The notes under the pieces: generated by a model
Seen by the model: only the letters and a program-made list of their open reading frames with translations
The model's database searches: none
What the model was told of the DNA's origin: nothing
From: Ecdyonurus torrentis
Taxonomy: Eukaryota > Arthropoda > Insecta > Ephemeroptera > Heptageniidae
Length of the DNA stretch: 64,000 nucleotides
Direction of reading: 5' to 3'
Assembly: GCA_949318235.1 (NCBI GenBank)
Contig: OX439132.1
Coordinates: forward strand, 11,329,624 to 11,393,623
Translations under genes and position numbers: made by a program
In this document: one piece after another, positions 29,615 through 43,437 of the stretch
Layout: every line of letters begins with the position of its first letter
Numbering within the stretch: the first letter of the stretch is position 1

Positions 29615-29632
29615 ACAGTACAGTACAGTACA
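29615..29632. repeat. short (GTACA)n tandem repeat
   Basis: Three and a half ACAGT units in a row. Confidence 0.8.
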
Positions 29633-30062
29633 ATTAAACAGCTAGCACCTTTCATGGTTTCAAATTCGAGCACCCTAACCTGGCTTACCAAAATTAGCTA
29701 ACTTAGCAAATTGATGCAAAACCGATCCTATCTGCACTAAAATACCCATTTAATAAGCATTAATAATGAGAACAGCTGCAAATAAGTAAAAAAGAAAAAA
29801 GATATTAAGTCTTGACATCATCAATTATAATTGAAAAAAAAAATTGAAAAAAAAAAGTTGAAACTTTTTTTTAAATTAAGTAATTACGATATGAAAAACA
29901 ATATTTTGACAATCAAACGTTCACATTTCAGATCATGCTCGGTTTAATTTCCGACTTTATTTCATGTCATATTATCTGTACATGGCGATAAGGAACAAAC
30001 AATTCTGGCATTGACATGACTAGAGGCCAAACGGTGCTTATTGTAGCGAGAGACATATCCTT

Positions 30063-30063
<1 letters not shown>

Positions 30064-30107
<44 letters not shown>
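30064..30107. repeat. poly-T tract (44 bases)
   Basis: Uninterrupted T run on the sense strand of the intron. Confidence 0.95.
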
Positions 30108-30288
30108 CTGACAAGTACCCACGATTTTGTTGTATCTTTCTCTACGTCGTGACTTAGTCTCTTATAAATTTTTCTTTTTATTTCAATTTGTTAGTATTAT
30201 CACTAACTTGGCAAACATTCAAAAATAACATGAGAGAAAATCTATAAACGTATTTTTGTAACAAGAGATATATTAATATTATGCAATG

Positions 30289-30291
<3 letters not shown>

Positions 30292-30322
<31 letters not shown>
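30292..30322. repeat. (TA)n microsatellite
   Basis: About 30 bp of TA. Confidence 0.9.
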
Positions 30323-30323
<1 letters not shown>

Positions 30324-32871
30324 TTTGAACATTCATTTTTATTACGTTCAATGTTTGAAAAAAAAATTTAATGTAAAATTCAACTGGAAAATGCTAATAT
30401 TCAAATTCAGAAATCATTTCAATTTGATTTTATTCTTTATTCATAATATTACACATTTTCTATTTTAATCAATTAGTGATTTTATGGCTTTATATATTGA
30501 AATAAAATGTAAAAAATTAGCATGAAAACTCACAAAGCTTAAAATTAAATATTTCATGCATTCTGAAATTAGAGTAGTACATAATGCTAAGAGCTATTAA
30601 AAGAAGCTGGATGCCAAACTATTGTTACAGAAAAATTCCAAATTTATCATGCAAACTATGATTATAAAAATGTTAGTATTTCTTTGCGTTACTAATCTGC
30701 ATTCTTAAACTAAAAATAATGCTCTCATTATGTCACATCTAAAAATACTAGCATAAAAAAAGGTTAATTACAAACATTATTTTTAAAGTAAATTTTATAA
30801 AATTGTTTGGATTAAAATCTTACAATTTTTAGCCAAAATACAGTTTCTATATAATAGTAAGCTATCAGTGGACTCTTATTAAATTTCAAATTACATTTCT
30901 ACTTACCTTTCAAACACATATAATTTTATGCTAATGTTTTTTCTCACTTACTTTCAAAGACATTTTTATGATTTTTTTTTTCCTTTTTTTTTTTTTTTTT
31001 TACTCATTGAACTTTTTGTCTCTTGAGTATTTTATCAAAACGTGATGAAAATATTTGATTGTTTTTCATCACTTGCAAATAGCTTTGTAACTTTCCATTT
31101 TTTTTCTCTTTCTCTCTTGCAAACTTTTTATGTGATTTTTTGTTTTGTTTGCTAGTTTGTAACGTACCACGCAAGAGTAAATAAAAATAATCTCTAAATA
31201 GTTTTTTAAAATAAATTTACTGCTATAGACTTTTTAACAATAAAAAAAAAAGCAAAATGACGTACATTCTTTACTAAAGAGTATAATTTTATAGTAATTA
31301 CTTTTGTAACTACAGAATTAAATTAAAAAATTTATAATCATTTAAATATTGTCGTATAATAAGTATTTGGTATTTAAAAAATTCAAATAAAGATGTTAAT
31401 TCTTTTGTTTTAATGTATTTTTTTAACCATTAAGCTGAATAAAAATGAAAAGATCATAAACTATTTGGTAATTCTATTGAATTCATAGCCATCTATTAAA
31501 TTTTTTTAAATATATTTTTCAAATGCTCTTATTTATGTTAAAACAGAAAAGTAATATAAAAAAAATGTACGCAACTTTTTTTTTCCATTTTACAAAATTC
31601 GATGCATAATTTAATTTATTCACCAAAGTAAAACTAGAGCTACACGATTAAACTATTAGAAAGTTCATGAAAAATCAATGAATGTAAAACTGATAATTAC
31701 ACGCACTGTAAATTAAGAATGCGATCACAATTCCTACTTTAGTAAAATTAACAGACGGCTTATAGAATCTTAAATAACAGAAAATATTAATTATACAAAT
31801 ATTTAAAAAAATATATATATATGTTATATTTTTATCTTTAACATTAAAAAGGGTATTAAAGTCTATTTATAAATGTACTATGATATAAATTATGAGAAGA
31901 GTAATAATTAGTGGCTTGCATGCTTTTTGTTGTAACTTCAGCAAGTAACTAATAATTCCATATTGTACCAGTCTGTACTGTATACATACACGGTATACAG
32001 CTTTAAACCAACACGTACAACCACTCATATATATTGCAAGTTGCAGCACCACATTCACTATGACTACAATAATAACTTTTATATTACAAGCATATAAAAC
32101 AACGTGCTTCTCATCTACAATCTACAAGATTTAATTGTACAAATTATTACTTCGTTATAGCTATAAAATATTATATTATATTTTACTTTTGTAATCGTAT
32201 ATATAACTATAACAAAATAATAATAAAAAACTATAAAATCGTAGAGTTATAAAATGTAGTGTATTTTTAAAGAAGAGATATCCTTATGTAGGAAAGAATA
32301 TCTAAAAATATTAGCAAATATAATTTATACGTTAAATAATAATAATAAAAGGAGATCATAAATAGTATCATAAGTTTTGGTTTAATGTTTTAAAATATAT
32401 ATATTCTAGTTCCGATTTAAAACAATGACATACTTGAGTTTGTGCATACGAAATGAAGAAAATTACGTAATTTGTTTTCTTTTATTGCTTTACCGTGTGA
32501 ACCCACAAGTTGTCCATACTCATTGAAATGGTACTTATGGCGGAGGGAAAAGTCAAAAAGTTTTTATTATTTTTTTATCAGCCTAAAATAACAAAGTGTT
32601 TTGGTAAGTGTACCAAGTGTATAACTGACGAAAACTTATCATATCATAAATGATGTTAAATTAGAATTAGATTATAATTAGAACAATTTGACGAGACACA
32701 TGTAATGTTACTGTAAACTACCCATTACTAAGAAATATAAAGAATAAAAATAATATAATAAATAAGATCAGGATGTAATTACGTCATACAACTTAATACT
32801 TTTATGCATTGTAACTTAGCTATTATGGAGTATAGCATAAATTTTACAATGAATAAAAATTACTGAAAATG

Positions 32872-33116
32872 GGTTAGCATAATTATTACGTATTTATTTT
32901 GTCCATGCATATAGATTGAAAATTATGCTTCACTAATGAACGAAATTAGATAATTTTAATTTATGTTTATCATGATGGTACTATATTGAAACTTATTCAA
33001 TAATTATGTTATAAAACATATTTGTTAAGCTGGTACAGCATAATTATTATTCAATATACCAGATACTATGTTATATAATATAATGCTATATACTCAATTC
33101 GGCTAGCATAATTACT
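32872..33116. repeat. dispersed GCATAATTATTACG-type repeat
   Basis: Contains TAGCATAATTATTACG followed by TATTTATTTTGTCCATGCA, then further GCATAATTATTA words at 33038 and 33105. Related words occur at 36609-36700 (AATTATGCATTTATTTTGGT, CCTTGCGTAG) and 51022-51140 (GCATAGTTATTACGCATTAA). This looks like an old dispersed repeat; its boundaries are unclear. Confidence 0.4.
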
Positions 33117-33705
33117 GTCCATCTATCTGTGTTGGAATAATTGAGAATTTAATAAAGTGCTATTTTATCTTACCAATTTGTTTCACCTTTTAAATTATAA
33201 AGGCATTTTAAGATGTTTAACAGTAACTAATGTTCTTTTAGGTCTTACAATGAAAAATTGTCAATTATACACTGTTACTAGAGGATATACAGTTGTCTTT
33301 AGTTTATTGCCCTTTTTTATTTATATTAGTATTTTATTTTCTTAGTACATAATATAAAGTAAATTACGATGCTTATAGCATATAGAATATTATTATAATT
33401 ATACTTTGTTAAATCAACAATATGAGTAAACATTGAATAGGGAAAAAAAATATACGTTATCAAGTCATACCATGAGGTTAGCTTCACTTGACTCTCCATA
33501 TAGATTTGCTTCATTGAGGGTATATAATATAATCGCTAGCAAACAGCTTGTACAGTACTGGACATTACGAAGTTGATTAAACTAAGGAAAATATTATCCT
33601 TTTCATAATCTTAAGCTTATTATGTACTTAAATATTAAGGTGGATTAAACATGAAAATAACTTTAATGATGATCAATCAATATTATAACTTGCACATTTA
33701 AAAGA

Positions 33706-33870
33706 CTTATCTTATTGCACAGTGATGCGATATACTTCAAGATTATAATATGTTCTGTTCATACGAAGCAGTTCTTGCACTGTGCAATAAATTTGATTGC
33801 ATGACATTTTAATAATTTAAAATGTAGATTATATATGCTCTTGAACATATTGCACTGTGTGAATATAACT
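33706..33870. repeat. TTGCACTGTGCAATAAA repeat, copy 1
   Basis: An internal stem pairs TTATTGCACAGTG (about 33713) with CACTGTGCAATAAA (about 33778). TCTGTTCATACGA, GCAATAAATTTGATTGCATGA and GTGTGAATATAACTT follow in an order shared with the copy at 38760-39130. Confidence 0.5.
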
Positions 33871-33957
33871 TTAATTATAGAAATCAAAATTATATATTAA
33901 TAATAATTACAATGAGCTATCCTACAAGGAAAATAAATAATACTAAAGGCAAGTAAA

Positions 33958-34114
33958 TGCAATAGGTAGACATTTAATCTAGAACATAGGTATTATTATA
34001 CTACAATAATACCTAATGCAGGTGCAATATGCTAGAATAAAGGTGTGACTAACTTAGATTAAGTAGTATTGTAGTTTATAAATACCTGTTCCAAATTAAA
34101 GTGTACCTATTGCA
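33958..34114. repeat. 157-bp foldback repeat
   Basis: The left arm starts TGCAATAGGTAGACATTTAA and the right arm ends with the complement of TGCAATAGGTACACTTTAA. Pairing extends about 60 bp inward (GAACATAGGTATT against GGAACAGGTATTT). The element is noncoding; class unknown. Confidence 0.65.
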
Positions 34115-34550
34115 AAATACAGGATACATGTACCATAGATAGAAATAATAGATAGTAATAGTAGATAGTAATTTTTTTCCGTTTAAAATTCTACAGGATT
34201 TTGAAATTTCAAAATAATTACTTACAAAGTTATTTTTTTTTAATGCTAACAATTAAAGATTATTTAAAAATTACTTCCTTATGTGATTGCCATAAACTCA
34301 GAAATATTTTTTGTTGAAAATCTTAAGAAATGCAAGCTTCAAAATTAATTTGAAGTTGTATTTTAAATTCTATAACATTCATCATTTACGTAAAATTTGT
34401 AAAACTTTCTTAATGATAAAAAAGTTCGCTAAGTAATTATAATAATTGGTTTTTATTTAGAGAACACAAAATGTATACATCTACTTACACGGTTCTCTGA
34501 TGTATTATATTTGATAAAATTGTGTCGTCATCGTATTTTAATTATTATCA

Positions 34551-34576
34551 TTATATATATATATATATATATATAT

Positions 34577-34643
<67 letters not shown>
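34551..34643. repeat. (AT)n microsatellite
   Basis: About 90 bp of AT with one GATAT interruption. Confidence 0.95.
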
Positions 34644-34650
<7 letters not shown>

Positions 34651-35113
34651 TTACGCATACAGTTATATTATTATCAAATATTGTACAGTATTTCAGTCCA
34701 GCTTAAATAGCGCTGTCAAAGATATGAATCGTAAAACCATAGTAAAAATTATGGTACTACTTATTATTTTTATTTGTAATTGACTAATTAGACTTAAATT
34801 CATATGCACTTAGCTCTTAATTTATTGAATGGGACAAAATGTATTTATTTAAACCAAATTGGTTCTACTATGTCATGACAATACAACAAAAACAAATGAA
34901 TATCATATACTGTAACTAGTTTTTATATATTTTTTTAAATTAATTTTTGTGTTTCGTTTATAATTTACAGAACTAAATCTATTCACACAATCTAAATTGA
35001 TATATATATATTATATATATATATGCAACTTGTTGAAAAACGTTTACAGATATAGTATTTTACCATGAGTATTTGCGAGTGACTGTACTGCACAGTTAAG
35101 TACGTAGAAGCAC

Positions 35114-35114
<1 letters not shown>

Positions 35115-35188
<74 letters not shown>
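35115..35188. repeat. (AG)n microsatellite
   Basis: About 74 bp of AG, followed by a small CpG-bearing stretch. Confidence 0.95.
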
Positions 35189-35189
<1 letters not shown>

Positions 35190-36192
35190 AGCCGGACGTT
35201 GCTTTCGCGCGGAGTGTTTGATAAAGCACCACTGCAATATGTTCCACTTTTTTGTAAACATAAAAAATACTTCAAGTATTCTCAATTGAATAATATACTT
35301 CAATTAAAACTTTTAATTAATTTTTTTTTCTATACGTATTGCATCTAACTATATAATAAATCATTGTTTCTCTCAAAGTTTCTTTTTTCTTTAATGTTTG
35401 CTATCAATTAAAAATACAAAAATAATGTAAAATCTTTTGCAATTACACAGTATTTTTTATTATTATTATGTAATTATTATAATAATTGCATCATTAAAAT
35501 GTTATAAGTTTAAAATATGTTATTAATAAATGAAAAAAATGTATTATAAAAGATAATTAATAAAAATATATATATAAAAAACTTTTTCATTATTTATTAT
35601 AATAATGATGCAATACGAAAACTTTTATTGAGAAAGAACTTCATTGAAATTAATTTATGTTTTTGGTTTTTGCGTTCTTTACTTCAGAAGCAAAACTTTA
35701 ACCTGTATAAGAATAATCATTTGAAGTTTTACAATATTTGCTTTCTAGAATAATGAACTCCTATAATATCACTTGGGCTGAAAATACAATAAAGTAACTT
35801 CTTTCAATAATCTAGCTAAATCTTTCCAACATCAGACAAAAAGTCCTTCCACGCATATTTATAAAATAATCAAAGTTCAGCCATTCTGTTAAAAAAACAA
35901 AAACAATAAAAATATATTTTAATTTAAATTTTTTTGAACAAAACACACTTTTAGCTATATAGTAGACATTTAAAATAGAAATGAATAGAAGACGAATAAA
36001 AAAAAAAGTATAAAAAAATAAAACGTTAGTAATAAATTTGTATTATTCTTGTCTCCATGTAGACTTATTTGAAGAAAAGAAAAAAACGAGTTTCGTTTGC
36101 CAGTCTTTCTTATACAATATAAGCAACAAATCTCAGGCAATAAATGAATTCCATTACTCTTCATTTCGTACTTTTCTAGCTTGATGTTGTGT

Positions 36193-36220
36193 AGGGATGT
36201 AGGGAGGGAGGGAGGGAGGG
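36193..36220 (+). repeat. (GGGA)n with potential G-quadruplex
   Basis: Six GGG runs separated by 1 to 4 bases lie on the sense strand of the intron. This is one of very few G-rich tracts in the window and meets the usual four-run G-quadruplex pattern. Confidence 0.7.
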
Positions 36221-38759
36221 TCATTCAACTGGTGTAACCTGGTGTGTTAACATCAACCCAGGGATCTGAAACAAACACCAAATTGATCTTTATCTCTAAA
36301 TGATTTAAAAAAAACTCAATATTCAACATGGGTTACAGGATACGTCAAGTTTTAAGAAATAAATAAGTATTCTACATAAATATAAAGAGATTGTGTAAAT
36401 TATGTCACATTACGTCACATGACATAAATGTTGATATCTTGTGTAATTAAATAAATAATTATAGTGGCGTTCGTAAACCCTGTTCTCTTGCACAAAAAAA
36501 AAATGCGCATTCCATTTGAATAACCAAAGTTGATCGTCATTTTAGGAGCAGAGAACAGTGTTTTGAACAGCTTTTATATTATATAGCTTTTTTTTTATTA
36601 TGTGAAGCCCAATTATTACGCAATGTTACGGAAAATATGAGTTACTGATCTGATAATTATGCATTTATTTTGGTCCTTGCGTAGTTATCTAAGTTTTATA
36701 AGAACAGTACGCTTACTTATTTATTTCAAACCTTATGTAACTTATTTTGTATTTACGTCGTGTAATATGTTTAAAAATTCATGGTGAAACAATTCATTTT
36801 GTTTAATATAAAGTAAAAATTAGAGTTCTAAATATGGCATTTTTATCATAATGGCAATATAAAAACAAGAAATATAGAAGAAAAATACGCGGATATTTCT
36901 GATACACATTTTAAATTAATAATTTTTGCCAAAAACAATAAGATAACTTACAGGCAATTCTCAAAATACATAATGTTACTCTTAAACATATTCATCAAAA
37001 TAAAATTAAATAAACAAAAATCTAAATATAATTTTACTCAGATCCACATACGTGCTGTACTGTACAATACAATAACGTGCTTATCTATCGGTAGTATATA
37101 GAAATAGACTTAAAATATAAATGCATTGAACTGAATCAAATAAACGTAGAACTTCAATATTCGGTATAGGTTCTATATATTTTTTAATCCTAAGCTTTCT
37201 CATCATTCTTTATCCCTCCCCAACTGATTACTTTTTAGTGATCCTCTTCCTTGAAAATTAATTAAAAATCATATAAAATATGTTTAATAATTTATTTTCA
37301 ATTATTGTTTTAACGCTAAGCTGTTATTGTTTTCCATTATATTTTAAACCTCCTTTTTTTTTTCTTTTTTTATTATTATTATTTTATTTTTTTTTACTAT
37401 ATCCACCAAGGGCAAACAAAAAATACGTTAATGTATTATTAATGGTAGATATTTAACATTTTATATACATTAAACAAAAGTTTTAAATTTCCATAATATT
37501 GAATTTAAAATATATTAATTATAAAAAACAAGTACTAAAAATAAAAATCTGGCTTTATGTTTTCAAATACAATAAGTATTTTAAAAAATCACAAAAATTA
37601 CGAACCTTAAAATATTTTTGAATATAGCATATAAAAATAATTTGATATGAAATTTAATTATATATTTCAGTAGAATTTGTCCATATATATTTAGTTTTTA
37701 TTCATATATAACTTCTTTTTTTTCTTAACCCTGCATTATAAAAAGAATTGTGAGATTAAATTTTCTTTTATTAAAAACTTGTTTTTCAAGAAAAATAGGA
37801 AATTTCATAATTTGATTTCACTCATGTGAAAAAAAACTTACTTTAATATTGCATAGAAGATAAAAAAAATTGTACGTTGTGTGTTTTATAGTGGAAAAAA
37901 ATGTATCTCAATCTTTTGTAGCTTGAAATAAATTAAACTGCTTAGGGGTTTTGTATTGTTGGAATAAACAAAAAGTACCACAATTTTGTCTACTTTGCGT
38001 GCTTTAATTTATACCATTCATTATTAAATGTGCACTTGATGAGCACCTATCAGTTGCTACACAAAGAATACAAAATCCTATAGGTTAGTATTAAAAAAAA
38101 ACTAGTACTCACACTAAACGTTTCGTTCATTGTTCATTGTTTCTATAAACATACATGATTATACATTCAATTCAAAAACGTATTTATTAAGGAGAAGGGT
38201 AATGCTTAGAGAGTAGCTAAAATTATCTAAAGAGATTAAGCAATTAAAATGTTTACACTCTATCAGTCAGTGCATGTGTACTGTCAACTAGTGAAGAGGT
38301 ACTCTAATACCCTAATGTTTACGGGGAACCCATGTTTCTTTTGTACTCATCATACGTGCAACGACATTAGCCACTACAAGATTGAAACTACATTTCTGCT
38401 TTGACGTAAAATCAAAGCATTTCATAATATGTGCTTTCTAAACATTTGTGCGTTGAGAGTAAACTTTTGTTTTGTTACTGTATATTAATATTTTCAGTGA
38501 TAACAAGAGAGATACTGAAAAAAAAAGTTACAGAAAAAAAATGAAGCTATAATAAAGAATGCATATTTATTATAATACAATAAACGGCAAGTGTGATATA
38601 TATGTAAAATGTTACTATTTTCCTTATGGCAAAATAATGCATTCATATAAAGACGGTATTTGATATATATTGCTCATATAAATATGCAGTATTTTTATAA
38701 AGCTATATATTTATAAAAAATAATTAAATCTGTTTATTCTATTTTCTCCTGGAAATACT

Positions 38760-39130
38760 ATGTATTCACAATAGTAATACTCTGTTCATATCGAGAAAAT
38801 GTTGCATCGTGCAATAATTTTTATTGCATGAAATCTACATCAAATATACTATTAAATTAATATGCAATAAACCGTGGCATAAAATTTCATTATATTATAA
38901 GTTTTCTATTTTAGTAACACACTGCATCAAAGTATTATAATATTTTGATATCTTTTTTTCTTTCTTAATTGTACTTTTACTAATATCCAGAATATTTGTT
39001 AATGTATTTATTTTATGAAATGTACTAAATTGGTTGCACATTGTAAAATGTGTTTAAGAACAATAAAAAAAATTGCACATCTAATCAATTATAGCACATT
39101 AAAAATATCGCACCGTGTGAATATACCTTA
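38760..39130. repeat. TTGCACTGTGCAATAAA repeat, copy 2
   Basis: CTGTTCATATCGA, TTGCATCGTGCAATAA, TTATTGCATGAAAT and GCACCGTGTGAATATACCTT match copy 1 at 33706-33870 in the same order, with extra sequence between the parts. Confidence 0.5.
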
Positions 39131-39557
39131 AGTCTCCATAGTATTTCATATAACTATATCATTCATGTATGATTATGGCTTATGGAACTTCTATAGGCAA
39201 TAGACTCAAATCTTTACTTTATTAATGTTGCAATCCTTTATAAAGCTAATTTTGAAGTTAAAATAACTGAATGGTTAAATTAAAAAAAAAAAAAAAAAAA
39301 AAAATCAAGGATCACAAAAAAAAAGTGCATTATTACAAAGTGAATAAAATATTCTTTAACTCTTCTTAAATAAAATATTGCAATAAAAGTTTAAAAAAAA
39401 TGCATATCAATTCGGGTCATAGAGTGATCTGGCACCATTCCAAAATTACAATAAACAAAGTTATATGTTGATGTGTATTATTTTATTGCACTGATCTCAT
39501 TTGTTACTAAGGTAACTATATAAACATAAAATTTTGCAATTTGTATTTTATGTATCT

Positions 39558-39559
<2 letters not shown>

Positions 39560-39589
<30 letters not shown>
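39560..39589. repeat. poly-A tract
   Basis: 30 A residues. Confidence 0.95.
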
Positions 39590-39591
<2 letters not shown>

Positions 39592-39858
39592 GTTGAGAAA
39601 GAAAGATATCATGAAAATTAGAATGTGACATATTTTTCAGACTCGCTTGTTGCAATATGCATTAGAAATGTCACCAAACACTTCAAGGTTTCTGAAACTG
39701 AAAAATGTGTCTTGAATAATATATATACAATAGTAGTTACAATATTTATTAACTTTCAAGTATAGAGGACAATATTAAATGTAGTGAATTTGTATAATTA
39801 AAAGTGTTGATTCAGAAAACAAAAAAGTTTTGAATTTGTAATTGGCTCACTATGGCAA

Positions 39859-39860
<2 letters not shown>

Positions 39861-39908
<48 letters not shown>

Positions 39909-40017
39909 CACATTGTGCTATTGTGCTACGCCTTCTCCATAGACCTGTCAAGACATTGTCTTATCGACAGGTACTGTGCAATGGAAACCGCACACACCGG
40001 CCATATTTTTCACCACT
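39861..40017 (-). mobile_element. possible tRNA-like SINE, antisense to the gene
   Basis: On the - strand about 110 bp of GC-richer sequence ends in a 46-base poly-A tail (T run at 39861-39906 on +). Near its head GTGTGCGGTTTCCATTGC resembles a tRNA T-arm/B box (GGTTCRANNCC), and CCTGTCGATAAGACA pairs with TGTCTTGACAGG as a stem. An A box and a target-site duplication are not clear. The poly-T run with unrelated unique DNA is the alternative. Confidence 0.35.
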
Positions 40018-40209
40018 GAAGTAGTTGAGGTTTATAATAAATGCAAAGTTTTTATCACGTTGTTAGTTAAACACCAAATTATTTTGCTGTAATAACAATA
40101 TTTAATATCCCCCGTAACTTGAAACACCTAATCATGACTACTTAATTTTTTTTTTTTTTTTTTTTTTTTAATATTATACAGTGATTTTTCAGTTGTTGTT
40201 AAAAATGAA

Positions 40210-40218
<9 letters not shown>

Positions 40219-40258
<40 letters not shown>
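40219..40258. repeat. (AT)n microsatellite
   Basis: About 40 bp of AT just after a poly-T run at 40146-40169. Confidence 0.95.
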
Positions 40259-40267
<9 letters not shown>

Positions 40268-42665
40268 TTTCTTCTTTTTAACAAGAAGAAAACAATCTAT
40301 GCTAAAAAGTAATAATATAAAATTTTATTACTAAAATGCATTAGAAAAAAACAAACATTAATGCAACATTTAAGTGCATCTTAAAGTAAAAGATGCATTC
40401 AATTTTATAAACTTAACGTATTATTTTATATACAGTACAGCTTAATGCAAGTGTAGAGCATGTATAAAGGTTTAATATTAAATTTAATTTTCATTATTAT
40501 TATTTTTCACAATATATAAATATACAAGGTTTTAATAATAATAATACAGTCAGTTTTATGATCCTGCATTTTATGATTATCATTTTTTTATTTAACGTAA
40601 CTTAGACTATTAACAATAAAAAGACACAAAATTTTTATTATTATAATATACAATATGGTATAAAAATTTAATAAACATAGAATATGTAAATATGAAGTTC
40701 ATTTTAAACAAAAAAGTGGTGGTCGAGTAACTTTCTACTCTCTGAATAATTTTTACTTGCCAGCTTCTATACTATTATGTACCAAAAAAAATATCATTGC
40801 TCCTTTTTTTTTACTTAACATTATTGTATATTATGTTAATTTGATTTTTTTATTATAAAAAAATATAATCCTTATTTATATGTAGTATGAGTTTTTTTTT
40901 TAAATTTAAGTGTAAAAAATAATTGAAAGTAACACAGAATTTTTACCAACTCTCTTATTATATTATTTTCTCCATTAAATTGCACTTACTTAATCTGATT
41001 CAATGATTTGCATCTACAGTATGTATCTACAAAAAAAAAGTTTTTTTTATTGCATTTTCATATATATAAATTTTAAAGGTTAGAACTTTTTTATAGTATA
41101 ATTATTACATTTATTTCATAGAATACATAATATTAATAAACAGAACGAAATCTAAAGTATGAATCTCTTTGCTTTCTTTTATTTTCTATTTCATTCACCC
41201 CTTAATAGAAGTAAAATAAATCGAAGAGTATGGGTATGCTTTATAGTGGTGCTAAGTAGCTGTTTTATTATTTGTTCTACGTTCTTTCTAGTGTGAATAG
41301 TACTTGATGTTTCACAAGAGACTGGGTTGACAAGATCGAAAAAAAACAAACACAATTTTCTAGCCTTCTTTGGAAAATTTTATCTCATTTTTTTTTATAT
41401 AGAGTTTGTGGCACTTCAATAAACGTATTTGATTCAACACGTTGTCTCTATACCCATACGTATATACAGTGAGGATACTCGTAAAAACCAATTGATTTAC
41501 TAACATATAATTTCAATCATCTACCAAAATAACGCTTTTTTTTCTTTTTTTTTTATGTTCATAAAAGTTTTAAACTGTAAATAACCATAAAAAAGTTTAT
41601 AGCTCTTTTTGTGATTTTTACCAAACTTTCATTACTATATTAAATAATACTGTCAAAGAAAAAAAATCACTATTTTTTACGAAGAGAAAATTGTTGAAAA
41701 AAAAATCACTGATCTTTTTAAAGTAATAAAAATAAGGATTTAGATATAAATTACATACATTATAGTTATCTACATGTTTGATGCTTATTGCCTAACCTTT
41801 TTTTAAAAGAAAAAATTTATAACTGTGAAATTGTTCACAAATCTTTTTTGATCAAATAGATAGGAATCTCTGGGAAATTATTTGACCTCTTCAATCGTAT
41901 CTACCGGTCATGTCTCTTTTTTATATTATATTTTTATATATATATAAAAAAGAAAAAAATTGTAAGACTCAAAAGATTACTTTCCATCTTTTTTTCTTTC
42001 TAAAAAGCAAAGTGCGTAACGGATTGATATATCAAGGAGACGACATGGGAGAGGGTTATACTTTCTTTCATTGAATATCGCAACATATGAAGAGTAATTC
42101 GTTATACACGGGAAAAAATTGATAGCAGAGTTTATAATTTGTAAATGTTATGTACTACATAACGTAAGATATTAAAGTACGTTAGTGAAAAGGTACTAAT
42201 AAAATGAAAGTAATGTTAAAAAAACTCAAAATTAGTAACAAAATTCGATTATTTACTCAATTTTGAAGTTTCATAGTACAATTGTACCACAGTACTTATT
42301 GGCTACTTTTTCTCTATTATAATTATTTTATACATGATACATATTCTGATGGAACTTAAATTTGAAATCGGTTAAAATGTGAAAATACATTTTCAGAATC
42401 AAATATCAGGTTTCAAGACTACTCAATTTAAACAGAAAAATAATGAATCTGTTTATATTTCAATTATATGAATTTACAAGTAATTATCTGTAATCTCATA
42501 CATATGTTCACTTCAATCGTAAAAAATCTTGTATTCTTTCAGTGTATTGATGATGGTGGTGATTTTTTTTTCACTGGTTGCATCATGTCGAGCTTTTAGA
42601 GATATCTCTTCAATCTAAGTAAAAGTGAAAAATCCTACAGAGAGAGAGAAAGAAAGAAATGAATA

Positions 42666-42757
<92 letters not shown>

Positions 42758-43437
42758 TGACTATTGTAAGTAATGAATGTTGGCAAATCTTTACAAATAT
42801 TACCACCTTTTGACATTGATTGAAAATCCCTTCGTATTCACATGTGATTGCTTTTTCAACCCAAATACTTTTACAAACACATACAGACATACTTTTACAC
42901 TATATAGAACCATTTGAAAATTGCGACAGCAGAACCTGTTGAAAAGTTTTTTTATTTATTTATTTAAAAGAAAATGAAAATGTTTTAATATTATGACAGA
43001 ACATATTATATAATAATTATAATGATTTGATGATGACGTTTTTTTTTTTTTTTTTTTTTTTTCAATGATAAATGATATTTTATAACGTTTCAAAATACTA
43101 ATGATAAGGATTTAATATTTAATTAATAATATATATTCATCTTTCTTTTTTATGTATATTATATAACTTGATTAATTATCTTTATTTGTAAAAGATTATT
43201 TGATGTCACTTTATATTCATTTTTCAATTTCTAAAGTTTTCTTATATGATGTAACTTTATCATGTTGAAGTTGTTTTTGTTAAGACTATATATAAGTAAA
43301 CTTTTTGTATATATTCAAGAATGTTTTTGATAGCTATTTTATAACATTATAAGACATTTATTTACATTATTTTGCATGAAGTTCGGAAAAATTAGGTAAA
43401 CTTATGGTATTTGAAAATAATCACATTCTTATCATTA
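40259..43437. other. AT-rich intronic DNA
   Basis: No gene recognised; the (AG)n array and a 24-base poly-T run (43039-43062) are the only notable content. Confidence 0.65.
42668..42753. repeat. (AG)n microsatellite
   Basis: About 86 bp of AG; the Ser-Leu repeat frames on the - strand are artefacts of it. Confidence 0.95.

Larger units (their letters stand above)
34644..38759. other. AT-rich intronic DNA
   Basis: Apart from the repeats listed, no exon or RNA gene is visible. Confidence 0.65.

Noticed and set aside
36400..36430. ATGTCACATTACGTCACATGACAT palindrome-like run of TGTCA words (parts ATGTCACATTACG and TCACATGACAT)
   Set aside because: Too short and too simple to call a repeat or a regulatory element, and no other element surrounds it.
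39842..40024. 60-codon frame over the poly-T tract with NGNRTHRP-like residues
   Set aside because: A poly-Phe artefact joined to the SINE-like head; the NRTH word is what a B-box complement encodes.
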